Source: Clostridia bacterium
GTDB taxonomy: Bacteria; Bacillota; Peptococcia; Peptococcales; SKKY01
Assembly (NCBI GenBank): GCA_007123515.1
Contig: SKKY01000015.1
Location: 1 to 16,974, forward strand
DNA length: 16,974 nucleotides
Reading direction: 5' to 3'
Shown: positions 7,171-13,624 of the stretch, one piece after another
How the letters are laid out: the number at the start of each line of letters is the position of its first letter
How positions within the stretch are numbered: position 1 is the stretch's first letter
Notes under the pieces: generated by a model
What the model was told of the DNA's origin: nothing
Seen by the model: only the letters and a program-made list of their open reading frames with translations
Database searches by the model: none
Translations under genes and position numbers: made by a program

Positions 7171-7177
7171 ATCATCT

Positions 7178-9025
7178 TTGAAGAAAGAATTAATTAGAAA
7201 CATAGCCATCATTGCCCATGTTGATCATGGAAAAACGACATTAGTTGACAAAATGCTTATGCAGACTGGAAACTTTAGAAGTAATGAAAAAGTAGTGGAA
7301 AGAGTGATGGACAGTAACGATCTTGAAAAAGAAAAAGGCATTACCATCTTGGCAAAAAACACTGCCGTAGATTACGGCGATTACAGAATAAATATTATCG
7401 ATACACCCGGACACGCTGACTTTGGCGGTGAAGTAGAACGAATCATGAAAATGGTGGATGGCGTTCTTCTTGTTATCGACGCCTATGAAGGCTGCATGCC
7501 GCAAACAAAATTTGTCTTAAAAAAAGCGTTAGAAGAGCAATTAAAACCGATCGTTGTTATTAACAAAATGGATCGCGATTACATTCGCCCCTCTGAGGTT
7601 ATTGATGAAGTTATCGACTTATTTATCGAGCTTGGTGCAGATGATGACCAGCTTGATTTTCCGGTACTTTATGCATCGGGCATACAGGGCATCGCTTCAA
7701 CCGATCAAAACGATTTAGGCACCGACTTAGACCCGTTATTTAAAGAGATCATTTCCTACATTCCAAATCCGGTCGGGTTACCTGATAACGATCTGCAGTT
7801 GCAGATTACACTGCTTGATTATAGCGACTTTCTTGGAAAAATTGGAATCGGAGTGGTTAGAAACGGAAGCATTAAACTGAATATGCAGATTGAGATTGCC
7901 AAAAATGACGGAAAAACAGAAAAACAGAAAGTAACCAAGTTATTTTCTTTTTCCGGTCTTAAAAGAACAGAAGTAGAGTTTGCAGAAGCCGGACAGATTG
8001 TAGCCATTGCCGGTGTCGGTGAAATAAATGTTGGCGATACGCTTTGCGAGCCAGGTAAAATAGCGCCTCTTGAGCGCGTTATCATCGAAGAGCCAACATT
8101 GCAGATGAACTTTTTAGTCAATGACGCTCCTTTTGCCGGTAAAGACGGTGACCCATATACAGCAAGAAAGCTTGAAGCCAGATTATTAAAAGAGATGCAT
8201 ACGGATGTATCATTAAAAGTGGAAAAAACAGACAAAGCCGATGTGTTCTCTGTAGCCGGAAGAGGCGAGTTGCATTTAGCTGTTATCATCGAAAAACTTC
8301 GTCGCGAAGGCATCGAATTCCAGGTTTCAAGACCGCAGATTATCGTAAAAGAGATCGACGGTGTTAAAATGGAACCTTATGAACTATTAATTATTGAAAC
8401 GCCGGAAGATTACCTCGGAGCGGTTATGGATTTACTGAGCCGCAAAAAGGCTGATTTGATCGATATGACCAATATTAATGGTAACGTAAAGATCAAGTAC
8501 GAAATTCCTTCAAGAGGTGTTATCGGTTTACGAACGGACTTCTTAACAGAAACCCGTGGTTATGGAATTCTGACGCATTCCTTTATTGACCACCGTCCGA
8601 TGAGCGGAGAAATCGGCGATCGTAAAAATGGCGTACTTGTTTCCTGGGAAACCGGTACAGCAACTTCATATGCACTTCAGTCTGCCGAAGAACGCGGAAC
8701 CTTGTTTATTGATCCGGGAACGGATGTCTATGAGGGTATGATCGTCGGAGAAAATAAAAAAGACGAAGATCTGACAATCAATGTCTGCAAACAAAAGCAG
8801 CTGACTAATGTACGTTCGTCTTCTAAAGATGATGCGGTCAAATTAAAAGGGAAACGTTCTCTTAGCTTAGAGCAGTCCTTAGCTTATTTAGCAGAAGATG
8901 AGTATTTAGAAATTACACCGAAAACGTATCGGTTGCGCAAGATCCACCTGAGCAAAAATGAAAGAGACAAGCAAAACAAATATAAGAAATACGAAAGTCT
9001 CAATCAGCAAAAAACAGCCAACTAA
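7178..9025 (+). CDS. typA: Ribosome-associated translational GTPase TypA/BipA
   Basis: A 615-residue GTPase related to EF-G that binds the ribosome and helps 50S assembly and stress adaptation. It starts MKKELIRNIAIIAHVDHGKT. GTPase motifs are G1 AHVDHGKTT (13-21), G2 around GITILAKN (54-61), G3 DTPGHADF (75-82) and G4 NKMD (129-132). EF-G-like domains II, III and V follow, then the BipA-specific C-terminal domain with the typical KQKQLTNVRSS and the tail ITPKTYRLRKIHL. Length and domain order match the family. TTG is the start codon. The gene follows a promoter-terminator arrangement suggesting controlled read-through. No clear terminator directly follows it. The next one is in the ANTAR leader at 9182-9225. 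Confidence 0.96.
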   Translation: MKKELIRNIAIIAHVDHGKTTLVDKMLMQTGNFRSNEKVVERVMDSNDLEKEKGITILAKNTAVDYGDYRINIIDTPGHADFGGEVERIMKMVDGVLLVIDAYEGCMPQTKFVLKKALEEQLKPIVVINKMDRDYIRPSEVIDEVIDLFIELGADDDQLDFPVLYASGIQGIASTDQNDLGTDLDPLFKEIISYIPNPVGLPDNDLQLQITLLDYSDFLGKIGIGVVRNGSIKLNMQIEIAKNDGKTEKQKVTKLFSFSGLKRTEVEFAEAGQIVAIAGVGEINVGDTLCEPGKIAPLERVIIEEPTLQMNFLVNDAPFAGKDGDPYTARKLEARLLKEMHTDVSLKVEKTDKADVFSVAGRGELHLAVIIEKLRREGIEFQVSRPQIIVKEIDGVKMEPYELLIIETPEDYLGAVMDLLSRKKADLIDMTNINGNVKIKYEIPSRGVIGLRTDFLTETRGYGILTHSFIDHRPMSGEIGDRKNGVLVSWETGTATSYALQSAEERGTLFIDPGTDVYEGMIVGENKKDEDLTINVCKQKQLTNVRSSSKDDAVKLKGKRSLSLEQSLAYLAEDEYLEITPKTYRLRKIHLSKNERDKQNKYKKYESLNQQKTAN

Positions 9026-9073
9026 AAAATACAGTATAGAATTAAGGTATAGTGTATACATGAAGAAACTTGG

Positions 9074-9102
9074 TTGACTTTGATTTACATGCACCCTATA
9101 AT
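9074..9102 (+). promoter_or_regulatory. Promoter of the ANTAR regulator gene
   Basis: TTGACT (9074-9079) and TATAAT (9097-9102) are spaced by 17 bases. Transcription would start near 9109, giving a leader of about 140 bases that contains a hexaloop hairpin and a terminator. Confidence 0.75.
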
Positions 9103-9170
9103 CATAAACATCAAAGGATTATATCAAAGAACAACAACCTGAGGTAATCTTACAACTAAAAATATTTTTT

Positions 9171-9184
9171 GGACAATGGGGTCC
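9171..9184 (+). promoter_or_regulatory. Putative ANTAR-binding hexaloop hairpin, leader of the regulator gene
   Basis: GGAC (9171-9174) pairs with GTCC (9181-9184) around the six-base loop AATGGG, which has A at loop position 1 and G at position 4. That is the loop rule known for RNA bound by ANTAR proteins. The 3' arm overlaps the first bases of the following terminator stem (TCC at 9182-9184), so the two cannot form fully at the same time. The usual upstream partner hairpin with a second hexaloop was not found. Confidence 0.55.
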
Positions 9185-9225
9185 TTGAGTGCGAGTATAA
9201 TACTCTGCGCTCAGGGATTTTTTTT
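9182..9225 (+). terminator. Leader terminator ahead of the ANTAR gene
   Basis: TCCTTGAGTGC pairs with GCGCTCAGGGA (11 pairs), then after one bulged T four more pairs (GAGT/ACTC) close the ATAAT loop. Eight T residues follow. It is very strong. It lies between a consensus promoter and the regulator's start, so expression of the regulator requires read-through. It could also serve as the terminator of bipA. Confidence 0.85.
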
Positions 9226-9250
9226 GTAGCAAGAAAGCGTGGTGCTGTTG

Positions 9251-9841
9251 ATGGGGGAATCAGCAATTATCTGCTTAAAGAACAAATCATTGCTTCAATC
9301 GGTTAAGATGTCATTAGCCCAGATGGGAATTGTTCAGGTAATAGAAAATGATGATCCTGAGAAAGTAGTAAGACAAACACATAACATAATCAATGCATTA
9401 ATCATTATCGATCCGACAGAATATGGGACAAACGGTATACGGGTGGCCAAAGTTCTGGCAAGGGAAAAGACAGGCCCCATAGTCTTTATTGTATCGAACA
9501 AAAGACTACTGAAGCCTGTTGAAGATATTATTGAGAAAGAAAGCATTGCAGCCACATACATTACAACACCTATCAGTTATGAAGTGCTGCGAGTGGCCGT
9601 TAGAACAACGGCAATCAGCTACAGAAAGATTATTGAATTAGAAAAAAAGCTGGTTGATGTCAATGAAATGCTGGCAGAAAAGAAAAAGATTAACAGAGCG
9701 AAAGAGCTTCTGGTTAAAAACAAAAATTTAGAGGAACCGGAAGCGCATAAGCTAATTCAGAAAATTAGTATGAATACAGGAAAAAGTATGAAAGTGGTTG
9801 CAGAAAAAATTATCAGAGAATTTTCTTATTCGAATACGTAA
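9251..9841 (+). CDS. ANTAR-domain RNA-binding regulator with degenerate receiver
   Basis: Predicted transcription antiterminator. From ATG 9251 it has 196 residues: a receiver-like domain (about 1-122), a coiled coil (about 124-148) and a C-terminal ANTAR domain (about 140-193, ending EPEAHKLIQKIS...VAEKII). ANTAR domains bind paired hexaloop hairpins in leader RNA and prevent terminator formation, as in NasR and EutV. The receiver keeps Asp54 at the acceptor position. It lacks the acidic pair after the first strand and has Thr106 where the conserved Lys precedes Pro, so ordinary phosphorylation is doubtful. GTG codons at 9239 and 9242 are alternative starts; the ribosome binding site is weak for all. 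The gene lies directly before glnK1-amtB1, which suggests nitrogen control. Matching hairpins flank it. Confidence 0.85.
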   Translation: MGESAIICLKNKSLLQSVKMSLAQMGIVQVIENDDPEKVVRQTHNIINALIIIDPTEYGTNGIRVAKVLAREKTGPIVFIVSNKRLLKPVEDIIEKESIAATYITTPISYEVLRVAVRTTAISYRKIIELEKKLVDVNEMLAEKKKINRAKELLVKNKNLEEPEAHKLIQKISMNTGKSMKVVAEKIIREFSYSNT

Positions 9842-9843
9842 CA

Positions 9844-9857
9844 GGACAAGGGCGTCC
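9844..9857 (+). promoter_or_regulatory. Putative ANTAR-binding hexaloop hairpin before glnK1
   Basis: GGAC (9844-9847) pairs with GTCC (9854-9857) around the loop AAGGGC, again A at position 1 and G at position 4. It has the same stem as the hairpin at 9171-9184. It begins three bases after the regulator's stop codon. Its 3' arm and part of its loop lie within the 5' arm of the terminator at 9851-9903, so the two structures exclude each other. Confidence 0.55.
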
Positions 9858-9903
9858 AGAGAAGACTTATTATCATAATAAGTTTTCACTGGGCGCCTTT
9901 TTT
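9851..9903 (+). terminator. Intrinsic terminator between the ANTAR gene and glnK1
   Basis: Nine pairs (GGCGTCCAG with CTGGGCGCC), one A-A mismatch and about twelve more pairs make a very long hairpin with a TCA loop, followed by TTTTTT. If it is opened by the regulator, transcripts would run on into glnK1-amtB1. Confidence 0.9.
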
Positions 9904-9920
9904 ATTAAAGGTGCTCAGTT

Positions 9921-9996
9921 ATTAAGGGTCATGGATTAAAAAAATTATTAGGATCCCCCATTTAATCCATTAGTTAAAACTCCATGACCCTTTAAT
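9921..9996. promoter_or_regulatory. Nested, competing inverted repeats upstream of glnK1
   Basis: Outer arms ATTAAGGGTCATGGA (9921-9935) and its reverse complement with one extra T (9981-9996) are separated by 45 bases. Inside, ATGGATTAAA (9931-9940) and TTTAATCCAT (9961-9970) form ten perfect pairs. The two helices share 9931-9935, so they are alternatives or form one branched structure. The right outer arm runs into the proposed -10 box. No T run follows. Confidence 0.65.
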
Positions 9997-9998
9997 AT
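9970..9998 (+). promoter_or_regulatory. Possible glnK1 promoter
   Basis: TTAGTT (9970-9975) and TAATAT (9993-9998) are spaced by 17 bases. Both boxes are imperfect. No sigma-54 GG/GC promoter was seen in this gap. The overlap with the inverted repeats would suit an operator. Confidence 0.35.
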
Positions 9999-10030
9999 AA
10001 ACAAAATTGAATTAAATGGAGGTAAAAACA

Positions 10031-10369
10031 ATGAAAAAAATTGAAGCGATTATCCGCCCTTCAAAACTGGAGGAAGTAAAAACAGCGTTATCTGATTATG
10101 GCATAAACGGGATTACGATCACACAGGTCTCCGGCTGCGGACTTCAGAAAGGTCAGACAGAATTTTACAGAGGAAATCCTGTAAAGCTAAATTTGCTGCC
10201 TAAAATAAAAATTGAAATAGTGGCAAAAAATGAAGTAGTCGAGGATATTATTGGGATTATTGTCGATAATTCAAAAACCGGTAAAGTTGGAGACGGAAAA
10301 ATATTTATATATGAAGTAGCCGGTGCGATACGTATCAGAACTTCAGAAACCGATAACGAGGCGTTGTAG
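10031..10369 (+). CDS. Nitrogen regulatory protein PII (GlnK type), copy 1
   Basis: A 112-residue cytosolic trimeric sensor of ATP/ADP and 2-oxoglutarate that usually plugs the ammonium transporter encoded beside it. The true ATG is 10031, served by TGGAGG; an in-frame ATG at 10016 overlaps that site. It has the family start MKKIEAIIRP, the B-loop TGKVGDGK (83-90), Gln39, Lys58, and Arg101 and Arg103 for ligand binding, so sensing should be intact. In the T-loop, Tyr46 is present but position 51 is Val (YRGNPV), so the uridylylation site of enterobacterial PII is missing. Control is therefore probably by ligands only. The stop is 30 bases before amtB1, a standard glnK-amtB pair. Confidence 0.93.
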   Translation: MKKIEAIIRPSKLEEVKTALSDYGINGITITQVSGCGLQKGQTEFYRGNPVKLNLLPKIKIEIVAKNEVVEDIIGIIVDNSKTGKVGDGKIFIYEVAGAIRIRTSETDNEAL

Positions 10370-10399
10370 GTAAAGAAAAAAACAGAGAGGGAGATTATT

Positions 10400-11704
10400 A
10401 TGAAAAAAATATTATTATTTTTATTTATGGTTATGATATTTGGAGTAAACAGCTTTGGCGCCGAGTTAGCTGAAGTAGAGGAAACGGTAGGAGATATCAT
10501 TCTGGCAATCGATACCATCTGGATTATGATTGCAGGATTCATGGTCTTCTTCATGCATGCTGGCTTTGCCCTGGTTGAGTCAGGGTTTACAAGATCGAAG
10601 AATACGATCAATATTCTTATGAAAAATATGGTGACAATTTCACTTGGTGTGATCATGTTCTTCTTTGTTGGTTTTGCTATTGCCTACGGAGACAGCATCG
10701 CAGGCCTTATTGGAAGTTCCGGTTTTGCTCTGATGGGCTTTGGAGACTTCGATTTTGATATCTATACACCTGGTGCGTGGTTCTTCCAGGCAGTATTTGC
10801 AGCAACAGCCGCAACAATCATTTCGGGAGCGGTTGCCGAAAGAATTAAATTCCCGGCATACATTGTAATTGCCGTATTAACTACAAGCATTACCTATCCG
10901 GTTGTCGTTCATTGGGTATGGGGCGGCGGATGGCTCGATGCATTAGGCTTCCATGACCTGGCTGGTTCAACTGTTGTTCACTCCGTAGGTGGGTGGTCAG
11001 CATTGATTATCGCGTACGTACTAGGATCAAGATTTGGAAAATATGGTCCCGACGGTGAAGTAAATACTATTCCGGGTCACAACATTCCACTTGGAGCCTT
11101 GGGTGTTTTAATCCTTTGGTTTGGCTGGTTTGGATTTAACCCTGGTAGTACCTTATCGGGTATGGCTGCTGTTGACATTGCGATTATTGCCACCAATACC
11201 ATTTTGGCGGCTGCTGCAGGAACGGTAACATCGATGTTCTTCTCATGGTTTAGATTCGGGAAGCCGGATATCACATTCACACTAAACGGTGCGTTGGCTG
11301 GACTGGTTTCCATTACAGCAGGTGCTGATATCATGTCACCAATCGGCTCGATCATCACAGGTGGTATTGCGGGTGTATTACTAATCGTAGCGGTACAAGT
11401 CTTAGACAGAAAAATTCGTATTGATGATCCTGTAGGTGCCATCTCTGTACACGGTGTCTGCGGAGCATTCGGAACACTGGCGGTAGGGTTCTTCGCATTA
11501 GGTGATGGATTACTATACGGCGGTGGTGCAAGCCTATTAACTGCACAGTTAATCGGTATAGCAGCGGTATTTGTTTGGTGTATTGCCTTTAGCTTCATAG
11601 TCGCAAAAGTAGTTCAGGCAACAATTGGAATCAGAGTGACACAGGAAGAAGAAATTAACGGTCTGGACATTGAAGAGCACGCAATGAGCGCGTATCATTT
11701 ATAA
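10400..11704 (+). CDS. amtB: Ammonium transporter, copy 1
   Basis: A 434-residue Amt/Rh-family channel that conducts ammonium across the cytoplasmic membrane. It has a cleavable signal peptide (about 1-20, ending SFG-AEL) followed by about 11 membrane helices, usual for bacterial Amt. Conserved features are GFALVESG near the first helix, the signature DLAGSTVVHSVGG with Asp186 and pore His194, the FGWFGFNPGS block (241-250), and the second pore histidine His351 in VHGVCGAFG. The C-terminal tail ends GLDIEEHAMSAYHL, matching the regulatory tail that contacts PII. It follows glnK1 by 30 bases with ribosome binding site GAGGGAG. A terminator follows. Confidence 0.95.
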   Translation: MKKILLFLFMVMIFGVNSFGAELAEVEETVGDIILAIDTIWIMIAGFMVFFMHAGFALVESGFTRSKNTINILMKNMVTISLGVIMFFFVGFAIAYGDSIAGLIGSSGFALMGFGDFDFDIYTPGAWFFQAVFAATAATIISGAVAERIKFPAYIVIAVLTTSITYPVVVHWVWGGGWLDALGFHDLAGSTVVHSVGGWSALIIAYVLGSRFGKYGPDGEVNTIPGHNIPLGALGVLILWFGWFGFNPGSTLSGMAAVDIAIIATNTILAAAAGTVTSMFFSWFRFGKPDITFTLNGALAGLVSITAGADIMSPIGSIITGGIAGVLLIVAVQVLDRKIRIDDPVGAISVHGVCGAFGTLAVGFFALGDGLLYGGGASLLTAQLIGIAAVFVWCIAFSFIVAKVVQATIGIRVTQEEEINGLDIEEHAMSAYHL

Positions 11705-11755
11705 GCCTTTAAACAAGGTGTAAATAATAATAACCAGAAAAAGAAAAAAGACTAA

Positions 11756-11787
11756 AGGCTGTTTCTCTAAGGAGAAGCAGCCTTTTT
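11756..11787 (+). terminator. Intrinsic terminator of glnK1-amtB1
   Basis: AGGCTGTTTCTC (11756-11767) and GAGAAGCAGCCT (11772-11783) form twelve pairs around TAAG, with a TTTTT tail. It resembles in layout the terminator after amtB2, consistent with duplication of the whole unit. Confidence 0.9.
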
Positions 11788-11879
11788 GTGTGCAGGAAAA
11801 CAAAATAATGAAAAATTGGATGCAAATGCATATTTTTGGGTATATTGTCAGCACGCAGAACTATTTGGAGGTAAAAATA

Positions 11880-12218
11880 ATGAAAAAAATTGAAGCAATA
11901 ATCCGTCCTTCCAGGCTGGAGGAATTGAAAACATCATTATATGATTATGGCATAAAAGGAATTACCATTACACAGGTTATGGGTAGCGGACTTGAAAAAA
12001 AACGCAAAGAGTTTTACAGAGGGACCCCGGTAAATATTAGTTTGCAGCCAAAAGTTAAAATCGAAATAGTGGTAAAAGATGAATTGGTTGACGAAATAGT
12101 GGCAATCATTATGGATAATGCAAAAACCGGTAAATCCGGAGACGGAAAAATATTTATTTATGAAATAGCCGATGCGTTGTGCATCAGCACTTCAAAAACG
12201 GGCAATGAGGCATTGTAA
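11880..12218 (+). CDS. PII-like protein, copy 2, with altered ligand-binding residues
   Basis: A 112-residue paralogue of the PII protein encoded at 10031-10369, starting at ATG 11880 behind TGGAGG (11866-11871). The fold-defining parts remain, including MKKIEAIIRP, TGKSGDGK (83-90) and Lys58. Key binding residues are changed: Gln39 to Glu, Gly41 to Lys, Thr43 to Lys, Arg101 to Cys and Arg103 to Ser. Position 51 is Val, so uridylylation is also excluded. ATP and 2-oxoglutarate binding as in ordinary PII is unlikely. It may be a decaying copy or a PII-like protein with new behaviour. It sits 19 bases before the frameshifted amtB2. No strong promoter was found after the upstream terminator. Confidence 0.88.
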   Translation: MKKIEAIIRPSRLEELKTSLYDYGIKGITITQVMGSGLEKKRKEFYRGTPVNISLQPKVKIEIVVKDELVDEIVAIIMDNAKTGKSGDGKIFIYEIADALCISTSKTGNEAL

Positions 12219-12237
12219 GAAAATTAAGGAGTGTGCT

Positions 12238-13535
12238 ATGAAAAAAATAGTAGTCTTGATATTTTTATTTATGATATTTGGAGTAAACAGTTTTTGCGCT
12301 GAGCTGGCTGAAGATGAAGGGGCGATCGGCGATATCATCCTGGCCATTGACACCATGTGGATTATGATCACGGGTTTTTTGGTCTTTATCATGCACGCAG
12401 GTTTTGCAATGGTTGAGTCGGGATTTACAAGATCAAAAAACACGATTAATATCCTTATGAAAAATATGGTGACAGTCGCAATCGGCGTGCTCATGTTCTT
12501 TTTTGTTGGATCTGCCGTTGCTTTTGGAGACAGCATTGCAGGCATTATCGGAAGCTCCGGCTTTGCGTTAAAAGGATTTGGAGATTTAGACACCTATACA
12601 CCTGGTACATGGTTCTTTCAGGCGGTTTTGCAGCAACATCGGCTACTATCATTTCGGGAGCGGTTGCAGAGAGGATTAAGTTTCCGGCATATATAGCGAT
12701 TGCTGTATTAACAACAAGCATTACTTATCCAGTAGTCGTTCATTGGATATGGGGTGCTGGGTGGCTTGATGCCATAGGTTTCCATGATCTGGCTGGCTCA
12801 ACTGTTGTTCACTCCGTTGGAGCATGGTCAGCCTTAATAATCGCCTATGTACTGGGGGCAAGACATGGAAAATATGATCGCAGTGGTGGAGTAAATACAA
12901 TCCCGGGCCACAATATTCCGCTTGGTGCCCTTGGTGTTCTGATCCTTTGGTTCGGATGGTTCGGCTTTAATTCAGGAAGCACCTTGTCCGGTATGGCTGC
13001 AGTGGAAATTACAATCATTGCAACAAATACCGCTTTAGCAGCATCAGCTGCAACAATAACATCAATGTCGTGTTCCTGGTTTAAGTTTGGCAAGCCCGAT
13101 ATTACCTTTACGCTAAACGGTGCTCTGGCCGGCCTGGTTTCCATTACAGCTGGAGCGGATGTCGTATCACACATAGGAGCCATTGTAATAGGTGGTATAG
13201 CGGGCGTGTTGCTGGTAATGGCGGTACTGTTCTTAGAAAAAACACTTTTAATTGATGATCCTGTTGGAGCCATCTCTGTACACGGAGTCAGTGGTTCATT
13301 TGGAACACTGGCGGTAGGATTCTTTGCATTGGGTGATGGTTTATTTTATGGTGGTGGTGCGGGTTTGTTAATGGCACAGGTAATTGGTATTGCATCGGTA
13401 TTTATCTGGTGTATCACCTTTAGCTTTATCGTTGTAAAAGTTGTTCAGGCAACCATCGGAATCAGAGTGACACAGGAAGAAGAAATTGAAGGTCTTGATA
13501 TTGAAGAACATGCAATGAACGCATATAATATATAA
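12238..13535 (+). pseudogene. Ammonium transporter, copy 2, split by a one-base frameshift
   Basis: A tandem paralogue of amtB1. The first frame (ATG 12238, ribosome binding site AAGGAG) encodes a signal peptide and the first helices, then leaves the Amt sequence at residue about 131 and stops at 12696. The rest of the Amt protein continues in another frame from about 12626 to 13535. The break lies in the T run at 12626-12629: amtB1 encodes AVFAATAATI here, and one more T in copy 2 would restore AVFAATSATI and a 432-residue protein. Downstream, both pore histidines (in STVVHSVGAW and VHGVSGSFG) and the tail GLDIEEHAMNAYNI are intact, so the break is recent, or a sequencing error. As read, the product would be a truncated, non-functional channel. 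Confidence 0.85.
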
Positions 13536-13572
13536 TCTTTATATATAATCTTTTAGGAAAAAATAAGAAATT

Positions 13573-13612
13573 AAAAAAGACTGTCTCTCAAAAGAGAAAC
13601 AGTCTTTTTTTT
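13573..13612. terminator. Bidirectional terminator between amtB2 and the wall-protein gene
   Basis: AAAAAAGACTGT and ACAGTCTTTTTT pair, then one C-A mismatch, then TCTC/GAGA around AAAA. T runs are present on both strands, so it can end the rightward amtB2 transcript and the leftward wall-protein transcript. Confidence 0.88.
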
Positions 13613-13624
13613 GGGTAGTCTTTC

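Noticed and set aside
7085..7177. N-terminal extension of BipA from an upstream in-frame start
   Set aside because: The added 31 codons run through a consensus promoter and a terminator, and the family starts close to the G1 motif as it does from TTG 7178.
9028..9062. Terminator directly after bipA
   Set aside because: The small hairpin around GTATAGTGTATAC has a short AT-rich stem and no T run.
9904..10030. Sigma-54 promoter for glnK1
   Set aside because: No TGGCAC-N5-TTGC type pair was found in the gap.
11749..11764. A third ANTAR-type hexaloop (AAAGGC) at the terminator after amtB1
   Set aside because: The loop would fit A1/G4, but the flanking bases give a T-T mismatch and only weak pairs, so the stem is not convincing.
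11790..11879. N-terminal extension of PII copy 2 from 11790
   Set aside because: The PII family starts at MKKIEAII, and TGGAGG lies at the right distance from ATG 11880; the upstream codons follow a terminator without a ribosome site.
12622..12634. Programmed -1 frameshifting in amtB2
   Set aside because: The site GCG GTT TTG is not a classical slippery heptamer, and no strong downstream stimulatory structure was recognised; a mutation or sequencing error is simpler.
12609..13535. A separate, shorter ammonium transporter starting at ATG 12609
   Set aside because: No ribosome binding site precedes it, and the sequence is the exact continuation of the broken amtB2 frame.
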